Shown one piece after another: positions 1 to 10,700 of a stretch of 64,000 nt of DNA. The translations under genes were made by a program, and so were the position numbers. Within the stretch, counting starts at the first letter, position 1. Each line of letters begins with the position of its first letter. The DNA comes from Cryptomeria japonica (Eukaryota > Streptophyta > Pinopsida > Cupressales > Cupressaceae): positions 139,442,897 through 139,506,896 of the forward strand of contig NC_081407.1 in assembly GCF_030272615.1 (NCBI RefSeq), written 5' to 3'. The notes beneath the pieces were generated by a model that worked only from the letters and a program-made list of their open reading frames with translations, had not been told where the DNA came from and did no database searches.

Positions 1-112
1 ATTAATTGCATTTTGAATATTTTGACTATGTTGAATGCATTTTAATTAATTCATCTCCCGAAAATGATGTTGATAAGGTTAAAAAATGAAAAAGCGAGGA
101 AAATACATGCCC

Positions 113-376
113 CACTTATTAACCTTGTTTTGATTAATTAGAAAAATAGGTTTTAAGGACCCAAAACCTTTTACATAAAGATCAAAAGATAGATCAACAA
201 AGATCAACTAGACCAGCATAAAGACAACATACAAAAGACTGGCAAGATAGCCAGCAACCCGAACGGACAACAAAAAACTAGGAACATCAAAGCAGAAAAA
301 ACCGGAAATAAAGACCTAGACAACTAGCAACACCTACAGAGACTTAAGAAGTTCAACAACACTTATTAACCTTGTT
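113..376. mobile_element. 230-bp insertion with 17-bp target duplication, possible non-LTR or SINE-like
   Basis: The 17-mer CACTTATTAACCTTGTT occurs at 113-129 and again at 360-376, bracketing 130-359. A long duplication of this kind is typical of target-primed (LINE or SINE) insertion. The insert has no reading frame. It is A-rich on the plus strand and ends in TTCAACAAC just before the second duplication, which could be a short CAA-type tail, but no clear poly(A) is present. It lies inside the 3' region of the Tat element and is therefore younger than it. The family is not identified. Confidence 0.6.
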
Positions 377-1140
377 GACTTTTACCCTATAAAAAGGTAA
401 AAAGTGATTTGAATCTTATCATTTGCACATTTGTCTCCTTGTGATTGTGAGACTTGAGCTCCAACGAAGATACCAGTTCCATATGCTTCACACCGATTTG
501 AGCGCGTTCGTCGATACTGAAGGCCCGCCGCGTATGGCCCACCTGTAAGTGATCCACAACTTTCCACGTTTTTGATTGATTTTGCCCGTTTTGATCATAT
601 TTTTGATTTTTTGGTTCAAAATTTATCGTTTTGGCGTGTAGTGGTATTTACATAGTGCATACAATAGACAAGATAACACGTAGGGTAAACCTAGGTAGGT
701 TAGCGTCCAAGTAGCTTTTACAATGCGTCATTATGTTAGGTTAGCGTGTAGATTGTTTAGCGCATAGGGTTGACAGGAAGGCGCATGGGGTAGATAGATT
801 AACGCGTAGGGTAGATTAGCGCATACGGCTAGTAGGGTAGCGCAGTGGCAGAACCAGTTAGCACGTTGGGGGATTTAGCGTGTAGGGTAAAGAGGAGATA
901 GAGGAGGAGGGGGAGATGGAGGGAGAGGAGGAGATAGAGGAGGTGGTGGATTAGATAGAGGATGAGGGGGAGATGGAGGGAGAAGAGGAGGGCTCGTTCT
1001 TGGTGCTAGTGGGGTTGGTAGGGTAGGTGTAGTGCTAGCAGCGGTGGGTGGAATAGAGGATGTTAGGCGACCCGCCCAGAGGAGGAGATCTAATGTTTTA
1101 TCTCCACTGGCGCCTCGAATAGGGACAGGTATGGGTGGGA
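377..1140. other. Non-coding 3' region of the Tat element with GCGTAGGG repeats and a purine-rich tract
   Basis: From about 660 to 880 the plus strand repeats variants of TTAGCGCATAGGG and GCGTAGGGT. From about 885 to 1000 it is an almost pure GGAGGAGATAGAGGAGG purine tract. The proline-rich frame on the minus strand (875-1144) is a consequence of this tract and not a gene. No other coding evidence is visible. Confidence 0.6.
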
Positions 1141-1142
1141 CC

Positions 1143-1475
1143 ATGACAAAGGTACCCGTTCAGATTATGGTACCCACCCATCAATAGGATTCATAGATTA
1201 GATCCCTACAAGTCACAGTGCAGGAGCTACAGGCATAGGTGCTAGCACATCAACGCCAAATTACACATATTATGGCAAAGCAGGATACAGAGAGAGAGCG
1301 TCGAGGTCGGGCAAAGGATCTCATTGAGAGATTGGAGAGAGCAACAGGTGGTGCCCCGATGCGAGACACGCTGAGAGAGATACAATATACAACCAAGGAG
1401 GCTGAGTACTACAGGCGTCTATATGAGGAGCTAGTCCCTAGAGATCACATAGCTCCCAACTATGCAACCAGTTGA
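1143..1475 (+). pseudogene. Antisense reading-frame remnant downstream of Tat pol, coiled-coil-like
   Basis: One frame runs from 1143 to the stop at 1473-1475 with only three internal TAG codons (1185, 1194, 1236), each preceded by a Q-, S- or A-codon context and easily derived from CAG. The intact last part (1239-1472) is charged and helical, with ERERRGRAKDLIERLERATG and KEAEYYRRLYEELVPRD. It lies on the strand opposite to gag-pol, between pol and the missing 3' LTR. Several plant Tat elements (for example Grande) are known to carry an antisense gene there, sometimes a captured plant-mobile-domain gene. I see only this C-terminal-looking tail, so that identity is inference. Confidence 0.5.
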
Positions 1476-2802
1476 TCTACTCATAGTCATACGGGAACAG
1501 AGAGTAGAGGTGTTACGGGGCTTGCCCGACATGATCCACCAGGTGGAGATCTAGGGGATGGGACATCTGCTGCAAGACTGTCAGCCTTAGGAGATAGTCA
1601 TACCTGAGAGACTTGTCTCTATTGTATTTTGATCATTTTGTTGTATTTTGACATACATGACATCCCTTGTACATTTCGACAATTTTTGATATATATATGG
1701 CACTGATTTTTTTCTGATCCACATGTGTTATTTGATAGTGATTGATGAGATGCATTGATATGATGATTCTATGATGATGATGTGATGCTTAGATACTGAT
1801 GTTCTTAATTTTGATAATGTATGATTTATGATGAGATGAGAATATGATGATGTATTTGCATTGATTACTATGATTTATGAGATGTATCTTGAAAATGAGA
1901 TGTACGATAATGATAATGATGTGCAAATAATGCAAGATTTAAAATGATATGTAACTAAATACAAAATTTACAATGATTTTTAAAATGATATGCAACTAAA
2001 TGATCACTTTTATCCTATAGTTGTCATTCCTGTTTAGTCACTTGTTTGTGCTATGTTTTGTGTTTATCATCATTGAGTTTTTGATATGTTGGAAGTTTAT
2101 ACAAGCATAATGGTATAATTAAACCATAATGACCCGAGTGAAACTTGCATGGATGATTGATATTGCAAGATGACACAAGGATCAAGGTATAATTGAACCA
2201 AGATGACCTGAGTGTTGCTTGCGTAAAATAGACAAGAGTTAACCCTTTGTATGTGCAAAGTGGAGAAATGTCTTCAATGATATGTTTCCAATCATGTCTT
2301 GAGACAAATTTTCACCATACAAATGATCACTTCATAGACAAAAAACCAAAAAAATATCAGATTCCTTCGTTGCTTTCTCTAGCTCGATGCATCCTCAAGT
2401 AGCTCAGGAGATCCAATGATTCAAAAATACAAAATAGTCAAAACTTAATGCTAGATGTAAACAAATTAGAATTCAGAAAATGATCCATCATGTGTGTGTT
2501 AAATTTGTAGTTGGATAATGGTCTTGTTTTCTAGCCTAATGAACAATTGTTGACATTGTTTCCTTAATATGATATGGATAAGCGTATTTGGATAATCAAG
2601 GATAGTGACTATGCTAAGTATGTCCGGGATAATGTTGCGTGGATTTTGGCGATGACCTATTAGTTGAGACTTGGATGGATGTAAAATATATGAGTACTAA
2701 TAGATAGAGGAGCCGATCACTCGCAAAAAGCGCCTGTTGCAAGGTTTTCATTATTTGGTTTTATTGCACTTTTTCTTTTTCCTTTTCTGTGCATTGGACG
2801 AC
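1476..2802. other. Non-coding spacer between Tat pol and antisense frame
   Basis: AT-rich. It includes a GATGATG/TGATGA-rich low-complexity stretch (about 1740-1960) and an imperfect duplication of a GGTATAATTRAACCAWRATGACC-like unit around 2110-2220, too diverged to be functional in an obvious way. No reading frame with family resemblance is seen. Confidence 0.6.
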
Positions 2803-3640
2803 TCAAGTGTAGAATTTCTTCAGATGGATGTTGTTGGTTGGTTCATCGAGCACGTCCCCTTCTGAGGTTGTTAACTGATAGGTGCCTGATCCATAGAATG
2901 ATATGATGACATAGGGACCCAACCAGTTAGGTTGAAACTTCCCCTTCTTTTCTCGATCCTATTGATTTCTGGGATTTTCTTTGAGTACAAGATCATCAAC
3001 TTTGAAAGCCCTAGGGATGACTCTGTGATTATAGCTTCGACACATCTACTGCTGGTATGCTTTGAGATGATCATAGGGATGTTGTTGTTTTTCATCCAGA
3101 AGCTCTAGTTCGTGCAATCTGTTGACTTGATACTCCTCATCTGGAATGAAGCCTTTCAAAGATACTCTTAGAGAGGGCATTTCTACCTCAGGAGGCAGAA
3201 TTGCTTCTAATCCGTACACCAATGAATATGGCGTAGCCCCTATAGGTGTCTGAATTCTAGTCCTGTATGCCCAAAGTGCCAGATTGAGTTGTACATGCCA
3301 ATCCTTACCCACATCATTTACTGTCTTCTTGAGTATTTTCAAGATTGTTTTATTTGATTCTTCTTCTTGACCATTTCCATGTGGGTAGTAATGGGTAGAG
3401 AAGCGATGTCTAATTTTGAATCTTTCACATAGCTCTCGTACGTCTTGATTTTTGAAAGGACACCCATTGTTTGTGATGATGGAACCGGGAATGCCATATC
3501 TACAAATGAGATAATTGAGAATAACTGATGCAATCTATTTTCCAGTTACTGTGGTTATCGGGACCGCTTCAATCCACTTTGTGAAATATTCTGTTGTGGT
3601 GATAATGAACTTGTGTCCATTTGAAGAGGAAGGATGGATT
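2803..3640 (-). pseudogene. Tat integrase core and C-terminal domain, inactivated
   Basis: In one minus-strand frame the core shows FTKWIEAVPITTVTGK, then YGIPGSIITNNGCPFKN, then HYYPHGNGQEEESNKT and the family tail LALWAYRTRIQTPIGATPYS. It continues to GPYVIISFYGSGTYQL and ends LKKFYT at a TGA (2803-2805), the usual end of Tat pol. The second catalytic Asp (ITDNG in the family) is Asn here, and a stop interrupts the frame near 3535. Position directly after the zinc-binding H2C2 segment and second RNase H fits pol order. Function in life: joining cDNA ends to host DNA. Confidence 0.88.
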
Positions 3641-3660
3641 TTCCCTACCAAATCAAGTCC

Positions 3661-4565
3661 TCACTGACAGGAAGGCCAAGATGTTGTAAATGGCTGCAGC
3701 TCCTGTGTTGGTGCATGGATAAGATTGCCATGAATTTGGCACTTAGGACATTGCTTTGCAAATTGATACGAGTCTTTCTCCATTATCGGCCAGTAATATC
3801 CCATTCTCAGAAGTTTCTTGGTGAGAGTAGGACCACTTGAATGCGTACCACAGATACCCTCATGAAGCTTGTGTAAGGTAGAGTCAGATTCATTATGATC
3901 AAGGCAATGAAGAAGTGTACCATCTAAACCTCGACAGTAAAGGGTGTCAGCAGTTAAGGTATAACGGGTGGCTTGCCGGATGAAGCTGCGTTTTTGGTTA
4001 GGAGATAGATTAAGTGGACGTGTATTCTTCTTAAGATATTCATAGATTGTCTTGTATAGAGGGGAGTTTGAACCGGTTAAGGAATAGATGACTTGAGATG
4101 TGGAATTGTCATAGGCTGGGGAAAACAATTGCTCTACCAGGAACTCATAACAACTTTGTTTCTCTAGAATTTGCAGCAGTGAAGCGATAGTGGCCATTGC
4201 ATTGGCCGCTCTATTGTCCAACCTTGGTATTTGCTCGAAGGTGATGTGTATAAAGTATTGTTTGAAATCATCCACCATTCTCTTATAGGGCATTAGCTTA
4301 TCATCCTTTGTCTGATATTCATCGTTGATTTGATTGATGACTAGTTGAGAATCGCCATAGACCCTCAATTCTGTGATTCTCCATTCCACAACCATTTTGA
4401 TTCCTGTGACTAGGGCTTCATATTCAACAATGTTGTTGGTGCATGGAAACATCAGTATATAAGATCATGAAATTGTGTGCCCTTCTGGAGTGACGAACAA
4501 GATACCGGTGCTCGATCCATGTTGTGTATAGGAATCGCCAAAGTACATAGTCCATTGCTTGGGTG
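3661..4565 (-). pseudogene. Second (archaeal-type) RNase H plus integrase zinc-binding segment
   Basis: The frame from 4452 carries VEYEALVTGIKMVVEWR (catalytic Glu), VYGDSQLVINQI (catalytic Asp) and PRLDNRAANAMATIASLL, where the family normally has an Asp in AADA. The start of the domain (WTMYF, 4510-4560) is in the same frame but separated by a stop. After a linker the frame reaches the integrase H2C2 zinc motif (ICGTHSSGPTLTKKLL ... CPKCQIHGNLIHAP). The duplicated RNase H is the feature that places this element in the Tat lineage. Confidence 0.85.
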
Positions 4566-4599
4566 TGACAGTAAGGACATCCATGTTTGGAAATTCCAC

Positions 4600-5330
4600 C
4601 TACATTTGTTGTTTATTTGGTAGTGGTGCTTCAGCTAGTTGATCTGCAATTACCCGTCCTTTGATAGCTTGACTCTCTGTGTATTGGATATCAAACTCAC
4701 TGAGAATCATGACCCATTTAGCCAGTCGGCCTATAAGACCCGCTTTGCTGAGTAAATACTTGAGAGGATCAATTTTTGCTACCAGCTTGATTGTGTGAGC
4801 TAGCATGTAGTGGTAGAACTTTTGAGAGGCGAATACCATAGCTAAGGAAGCCTTCTCAATGAATGTATAATTTAGCTCATATCCATTTAATGTTCTGCTG
4901 ATGTAATATATAGCTCGTTCCTTGCCTTCTTGATCTTCTTGTGCTAGCAGTGCCCCCAATGATACTTCAGTTGTTGATATGTAGAGAATGAGTGGCTTCC
5001 TTGCTATTGGTGGTACCAGAATTGGCAGATTCATTAGATATTGCTTGAGTTGGTAGAATGATTCCATACACTTGGCTTCCCATCTGAAAGGTATGTTCTT
5101 ATGTAGAAGATGATTGAATGGTAGACTGTTATTTGCTAGTTGGGCTATGAATCGCCCTATAGACTGCAACCGTCCTTGTAGAGATCTGAGTTGGCTAATG
5201 TTCCTGGGAGGTGGCATTTCCATGATGGCTTGTACCTTCACTGGATCTACTTCAATGCCCTTTGCGGACACAATGTGGCCTAATAGTTTGCCTGATGTGA
5301 TCTCAAAGACACACTTATTAGGGTTGAGTC
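4600..5330 (-). pseudogene. RT thumb/connection and first RNase H of Tat pol
   Basis: It begins after an in-frame TAG that follows RLE (near 5341) and includes KGIEVDPVKVQAIMEMPPPR, the thumb segment seen in Ty3/gypsy RTs. RNase H follows with PLILYISTTEVSLGALLAQ and AIYYISRTLNGYELNYTFIEKA. The first catalytic Asp position reads YISTTE where gypsy elements usually have an Asp (YL-x-A-TD/SD), a further sign of decay. The segment ends at ADQLAEAPLPNKQQM. Confidence 0.82.
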
Positions 5331-6093
5331 TTACCTTGAACTATTCCAATCTTTGAAAGATTTTATCTAATATGCCCAAATGTTCTACCTGGGTGTATGA
5401 TTTAGCCAGTAAATCATTCACATAGTCCTCCAAGAAGGTATGCATCATATCATGGAAGATTGTCATCATGGCTCTTTGATAAGTTGCCTCAGCATTCTTT
5501 AATCCAAAAGGCATGATGTTCCAACAATACATTCCCCATGGACAGGTGAACGCAATTTTATCTTGATCCTCTGGGGCAATTTTGATTTGATTATATCCAA
5601 AGAAACCATCCATTAATGATAACATTGTGTGGCCCGCTGTTAGATCCACAATTATGTCGATGCTGGGCAAAGGAAAGTCATCCTTTGGACAGACTTTGTT
5701 GACATCTCTAAAATCTGTGCATATTCTAATGCTTCCGTCAGGTTTTGAAACTGGGACAATGTTTGAAATCCATTCAACATAGTCTATAGGTCAAATGAAT
5801 CCGACGTCTAATAACTTCTTTAGTAAAGCTTTGACCAACAATGCCACATGCGGGTTCATCTTTCTTAACTTCTGTTTGACCGGCTTAGCTCCTGGAACGA
5901 TGGACAAATGATGCATGATCAGGTTCAGATCCATTCCAGGCATATCTGCATAGGACCAAGCAAAATTGATTTGCTTTTCTTTAAAGAATTTGATAAAATC
6001 TGGTTGCTCTTCTTCTGTTAGTGATTCTGCTAGGTGTATGACTTTGACTGCTATTTCTGTATTGATGTTTACTGATTGAGTGGGATCAATCAA
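5331..6093 (-). pseudogene. Tat reverse transcriptase fingers and palm, catalytic motif YVND
   Basis: The N-terminal part (6093-5791) has NFAWSYADMPGMDLNLIMHH and VKQKLRKMNPHVALLVK. After a stop the palm continues with VDLTAGHTMLSLMDGFFGYNQI, MPFGLKNAEATYQRAM and FLEDYVNDLLAKS. The universal YVDD box is YVND because GAT has become AAT, so one metal-binding Asp is lost. Motif order and spacing are otherwise those of plant gypsy RTs. It would have copied element RNA into cDNA in virus-like particles. Confidence 0.9.
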
Positions 6094-7871
6094 TATGGGT
6101 GACCTCTCTTGGTAATGTTCAGGAAGAGTGTCAAGTCTCCCATCTTTAGATGCCTCAAAAGGTTTTCATGTGCAGATGCATCCTTTATTTTACTTTTTTA
6201 TGATCTAATACTGTCATTGACTGGTTTTCAATATTAGACCCTTTGTTTCTTTCATTTTTGCAACTGAGAGACTTGGCACTCCCTTGATTGCAGATATCGT
6301 TATTTTGTTCATTAGTAGAGCACATTTCCGAGTTGACTGTATATAGATAATGGACAATGGATTCATCATTTGGGAAAATGGGTATATCATGGTGTTTAGG
6401 TTCTTCCTCAAATCAGGAATACAAGCGATAGAGAGTCATTTGGTGGGTTGAGATCGGCTATGGTAAGTGTCATGATAGAGGTAGCATTATAGTTGTTTAC
6501 GATGCTGGTTAGGTTAATGATATTGTCAAGGTCTTTAATGGTATCATCTTCAGTGTAGACTTGTTTGTATTATTGCTACTCATTCTCCTTAGCCTCGTAG
6601 ATATGTCGTGGTCTGAATTCAAGTGATCGAGACTCTGCGCCTTGTCCCTCCTGAGAAAGGGTTGTGGGTGAATGGAGAGTACCTTCCTCGATGTCCTTAG
6701 TAATATCTGAACAACTACCCCATTCATAGTCATTAGAATTGGTTTCAGAAGTACTGTCCCAGAGTCTCTTCCTACTGCTAACAGGTATGTTGTAGGGTGA
6801 GAAAAGATTTCTGATAATTGATACCAATCTTGTAGTTTTTTTTTATTCAGAATCAGAGCCTATTTGTACCCTTTGCATTTGTTCATACACTATTTCTCCT
6901 CAGGGAGTAGTGATCTCTTTGGGTGGTGACTCTGCCTTGGTTTGAATAGGTTCTTGCACATAATGCACTTTCTTATAAGAGGCTTGTTCCCTTTGAATGG
7001 CCAGTTCCTCTTGTCATTTCTCTATTTCTTAGTGTTCTTGCTCTTTCCTTGTCATTTCAACTACTTGGTGTAGCACTTCCTACCATGAGTTGTCATTGTA
7101 TTTCTTCTTTGCTTTCCACTGAGGTTTCTGATACTTTTTTTTTTTTGCCTAGGTGGTATACCGTGTCCATATCCCAGTCCTGTTTTGTCTCATGAAAATT
7201 GTGAAGGAGGTTCTAGTGGTTCTGTAATGCCTTCCTGATGCTTGCCTATAGGTCCTTTGCCATTGTATCCCATCTATTGCATGATTCAGAATCCTTTTCC
7301 ATATTGTTGTGTTGGTATGGCCACCTCTAGAGTAGTAGCTTTGACCTCTTCCTCATCCTTGTATAGCCAACTAAGGATGTCTTTCTCTTTTGATTCATTT
7401 GCTAGTGTGCCCAATTGGATAAATTTGCCACCAAGCTTGGTGATGGGCTGGGTTTCTTGATGTGTTGATTCCGAAGGTTATCCATAAGATTTTAGTGATG
7501 TTGGCAATTTGATAGACACATGGATTCAAAAGAGTATTCCCCCATGCCTTGATCTTTGATTTTCATCTTTTGTTTGAAGTCTATGGATAAAGACTTGAGT
7601 TTGTCTTGATGATGATCGAATGCTGAGGAAGCTTGCACCTCTTTGTTGTGTGGAACAAGGCTGTCTTGAGCTGCCCCCATAGCATTGCAATACTGAAAAG
7701 GGTTATTATCGGCAGATATGGAAATTTCCTGTCCATTGTACGAGAATTTGATACACTGATGGTATGTTGAAGGCACTTCTTAAATTTCATGTATCCAAGG
7801 ATGATCCAATAGAATATTATATGTTAAGTCTATGTCCAAGACTTGGAACATAGTGTCCTTTTGTATTGGTT
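6094..7871 (-). other. Decayed pol linker between protease and RT
   Basis: This 1.8 kb lies between recognisable protease and RT. Minus-strand fragments are rich in acidic and Ser/Thr residues and interrupted by many stops, and no conserved family motif is visible. Tat elements are known to have a long, poorly conserved spacer here. I treat it as part of the original polyprotein but cannot assign a function. Confidence 0.55.
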
Positions 7872-8102
7872 CTAGCAAATAGGTAGTATTACTGTTCCTT
7901 TGGCTGACCTTTCTTCATCATCATAGGCCTTGATGGTGATCTTTTTGTTTGGATCAATAGACTGCTCGGAGAAGCCCAATGCACGGATAAGCTTTAAAGT
8001 ATAGATATTGAGACCAACTCCTCCATCTATTAACACTCTCTTAACTCGATGTTTATAAACTAAGACTTCAATGTGGAGAGGAGTGTTATGCGGATGATTC
8101 AA
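7872..8102 (-). pseudogene. Retroviral-type aspartic protease domain of Tat pol
   Basis: The fragment reads VEVLVYKHRVKRVLIDGG-like sequence (here IEVLVYKHRVKRVLIDGG) and then VGLNIYTLKLIRALGFS. Plant Tat proteases typically have an LIDGGSS/A-x-N-I active-site loop; here the residue after DGG is Val. A downstream ILPI segment matches the second half of the domain. It lies between gag and RT as expected. It would cleave the polyprotein. Confidence 0.75.
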
Positions 8103-8760
8103 GGAGACATCATTATGTTCAAAAAAGTAAGGTTATGAGGCCCTATCATATGAGCCATCATGGCTTGGAATCTATCAATGTCCAGATCTTTAGGAACGTT
8201 GGTTTCAACAAGTGCTTTCTCTAAGATGTCCTTGTATTTTGGCGAGAGTTTGAGTAACTCGAGTATGGATATGTGAGCGAGAGTTCTCCACAGTTGATCA
8301 ACCAAATTATATTGAGTCTTGGGGATAGTGGTGGATGTTGATGTATGCCCTTTCAAGACGTATTTTTGAGCTCTAGTTGTCACATTGATCAACGCATGGT
8401 TTTGTTTGTCCTTGCTTTTTATGACATTTATTTGGTTGTCATCTGTCGATATGTGATTGATGGTGTTATTGTACAGGTGATTTATACAAGCTCCTCCAGT
8501 ATTATTTGATGTTGAAGCTCCTCCCTTGTTGTAATTTGGAAGAGGTTTTTTAAAGGCGTCATGGTCACCATTTGTTTTGAGACTATCAACTGTCAAATCG
8601 CCTCTATCGATCATGTCCTAAACGATGTTCTTAAGTCTCATGCAATTATTTGTGTGATGTCCTTTGTTTCGATGAAAATCACAAAAATGCGAGTCATTCC
8701 ACCAAGGTGGTTTGACCTGGGGTTCAAAGTTGTTAATGGCTGGTAATGTGATAATTTTGT
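8099..8760 (-). pseudogene. Gag C-terminal region with CCHC/CHHC-like zinc knuckle
   Basis: At 8642-8683 the minus strand encodes CDFHRNKGHHTNNC, preceded by PPWWNDS and followed by MRLKNIV, a stop, and DMIDRGDL. A C-x2-H-x4-GH-x4-C arrangement next to a helix ending in I-x-x-G-x-L is characteristic of Tat-lineage gag. The following 170 codons to the protease are Asn/Thr-rich linker. The knuckle would bind element RNA. Confidence 0.75.
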
Positions 8761-8910
8761 TCGCCAGGAGTTCTCAAAATGCTGATTCTAAGGTTTGCCC
8801 CAATGGTGTGTAGATGCATCTATTTGGGAAAGTGTTGGTGTTGCCTCTTTGGTTTGTATGATTCCCTCAATTAGTGTTGTTGCCTTGGTTATTATTGTTG
8901 GTGTTTGAAA

Positions 8911-10700
8911 TTAAAGGTCCTTGATTGGTATTTTGTGGATAAGTGTTAGTGCCTTGATTAACTTTTGTTGATTTTTGTTAGATTGTGGGTTACCTGATAA
9001 AGCCAATACTGGTTGTTTGGACTTCACATCATTAGCATCAACTACCCCATCATTAACAACGTTTTTGTTTCTTGTCCTAAATTTGGATTCGTCTAAAGTG
9101 TTGTTGTTTTGATTGTTAAAGGGGTGAGTGTTTGATGAGTTATCTCCTTCCTTAAAGAACTTCAATGTTCTTTCTTGATGCAGGCTTCCTCCTCTTGGAT
9201 TCCGTTTTCTATCAATTTGGCAAAATATGGTATGCATTAGAGTTTGAGTTGATAACTCATCTCATTATTTAGATTATCGATAAAGATCTCCATCTTTTCC
9301 TTTTCAGGCATGTCTTGAGGATATCTTGAAACCATGCGTCTCCAATGCTAAAGAAACACCATGAATGTTTCATTGTTCTTTTGTTTGGTGTTACATACAT
9401 CCGGCATGGTGATTGTGTGTTGAATATTATAGGAGTATTACATGATAAATTTGTTTACCAACTCATCAAATGATCTGATGGGAGGTGTGAGTTTAGACAA
9501 CCACTCCATTGTTTGCCCTCTCAAACTTCTTGGGAATAGTCTCATTAAGTTAGTATCATCATGAGAAAACTCTAGGGTTATGGTACAAAATTTCCGAGCA
9601 TGATCATAGGGATCACTTTTACCATCATACTTGTCATGCTTTGGTATATCTGAATTTAGGGCAAAAGGTACCATGTTCAATCTCCTGTCAAAAGGATAAT
9701 GACAAATCTCATCCAAGGAGTATCGTATCGTGGTTCCTTGTTGCATGTCTTGCATTTGCCTTTGCAGTATTTGGATTTGTGGTGTAAGAGCGACCATGGG
9801 CACATTTGTATGTTGAGGGAGGGCTTCCTCCCTTTCATTAAGATTGTCCCGATTTCGGGCATGGTTGTGTTCAGGGGTGTTATTTTGTTCATGTATGATT
9901 TCCAGGTCATGTGTTTCTTCTTCTCTTTGTTGGTCTTGATAGGTGTAATTTCTAAACCTTGTTCTAAAAATTATTTCGTCTACATTCCTTAATTTTTTGG
10001 TATCAAAATCTTCAGGAAGTCTGACTCCTTTGCTAGTTAGCATGAGTATATATTTTTCCTTATCTGCTTCAATAAGTCTTTCCATGAGCCTTTAGAATGA
10101 TGGGTTTTCTTGACACTCTTAGAGGAGTTCCTCAGTGATTTTTGTATCGCCCATATTAGCATATTCATCAAAAGGGTTGGATAGTCTATGACCCATACTT
10201 GATTTTGTTTGTGATTCCCTTTGTTTGTTTCTCTGAGATCGAGAGACAATAGGCATTTAGTAAATTTCTACCGTGATGAATTCTTCGTCTTCTATGGGAG
10301 CTTTGGGTGGTGTTGGCAGTTCAGGTTGAGCTTCGTTATACATGATACAAAACTGTGGGAATAAACAAGAGTTGATCCTTCCTCCATGATTTAGGCGTTG
10401 GTTGAATGTTGCTTTCTAGATATAAGCTCTACTTCTTAAAGGTTCTTTGTCAAACTCATTTGTTTTGCCTTGGATATACAATCGCATGTGACGCAAGAAT
10501 GCACGATGTGATGCAAAGAATTGGCGATTGATGTAGAGAAACTTATTCCTTTTTGCAAGTGCCTTAGAACTAGGTTGTTTCTTCTTCAACTTAGTTTTGT
10601 GATGAAGACTTGTTCTTCTCAAAAAAAGAGGGGTGGTCATACACGAATGATCAATGGTTGTCGTTGATGTTGGATTTGAATACTTCGTTTGAAAACTCAA
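8911..10700 (-). pseudogene. Tat gag (capsid region), broken
   Basis: The clearest part is 9250-10085: HDKYDGKSDPYDHARKFCT, then LFPRSLRGQTMEWLSKLTPP and IRSFDELVNKFIM, the Retrotrans_gag signature, followed by NETFMVFLQHWRRMVSRYP and IFIDNLNNEMSYQL. A stop separates the last two pieces near 9437. Upstream fragments to 10700 are basic and Ser/Thr-rich, and whether they belong to gag or leader is uncertain. Gag forms the particle that packages the RNA. Confidence 0.85.

Noticed and set aside
875-1144. 89-residue proline-rich frame on the minus strand
   Set aside because: It is the complement of a GGAGGAGATAG purine tract; composition alone explains it and no family resembles it.
1740-1960. 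GATGATG-rich tract as a regulatory array
   Set aside because: Ordinary low-complexity sequence with no consistent unit.
9699-9992. 97-residue plus-strand frame
   Set aside because: It is the shadow of Tat gag on the other strand, which has clear Retrotrans_gag motifs.
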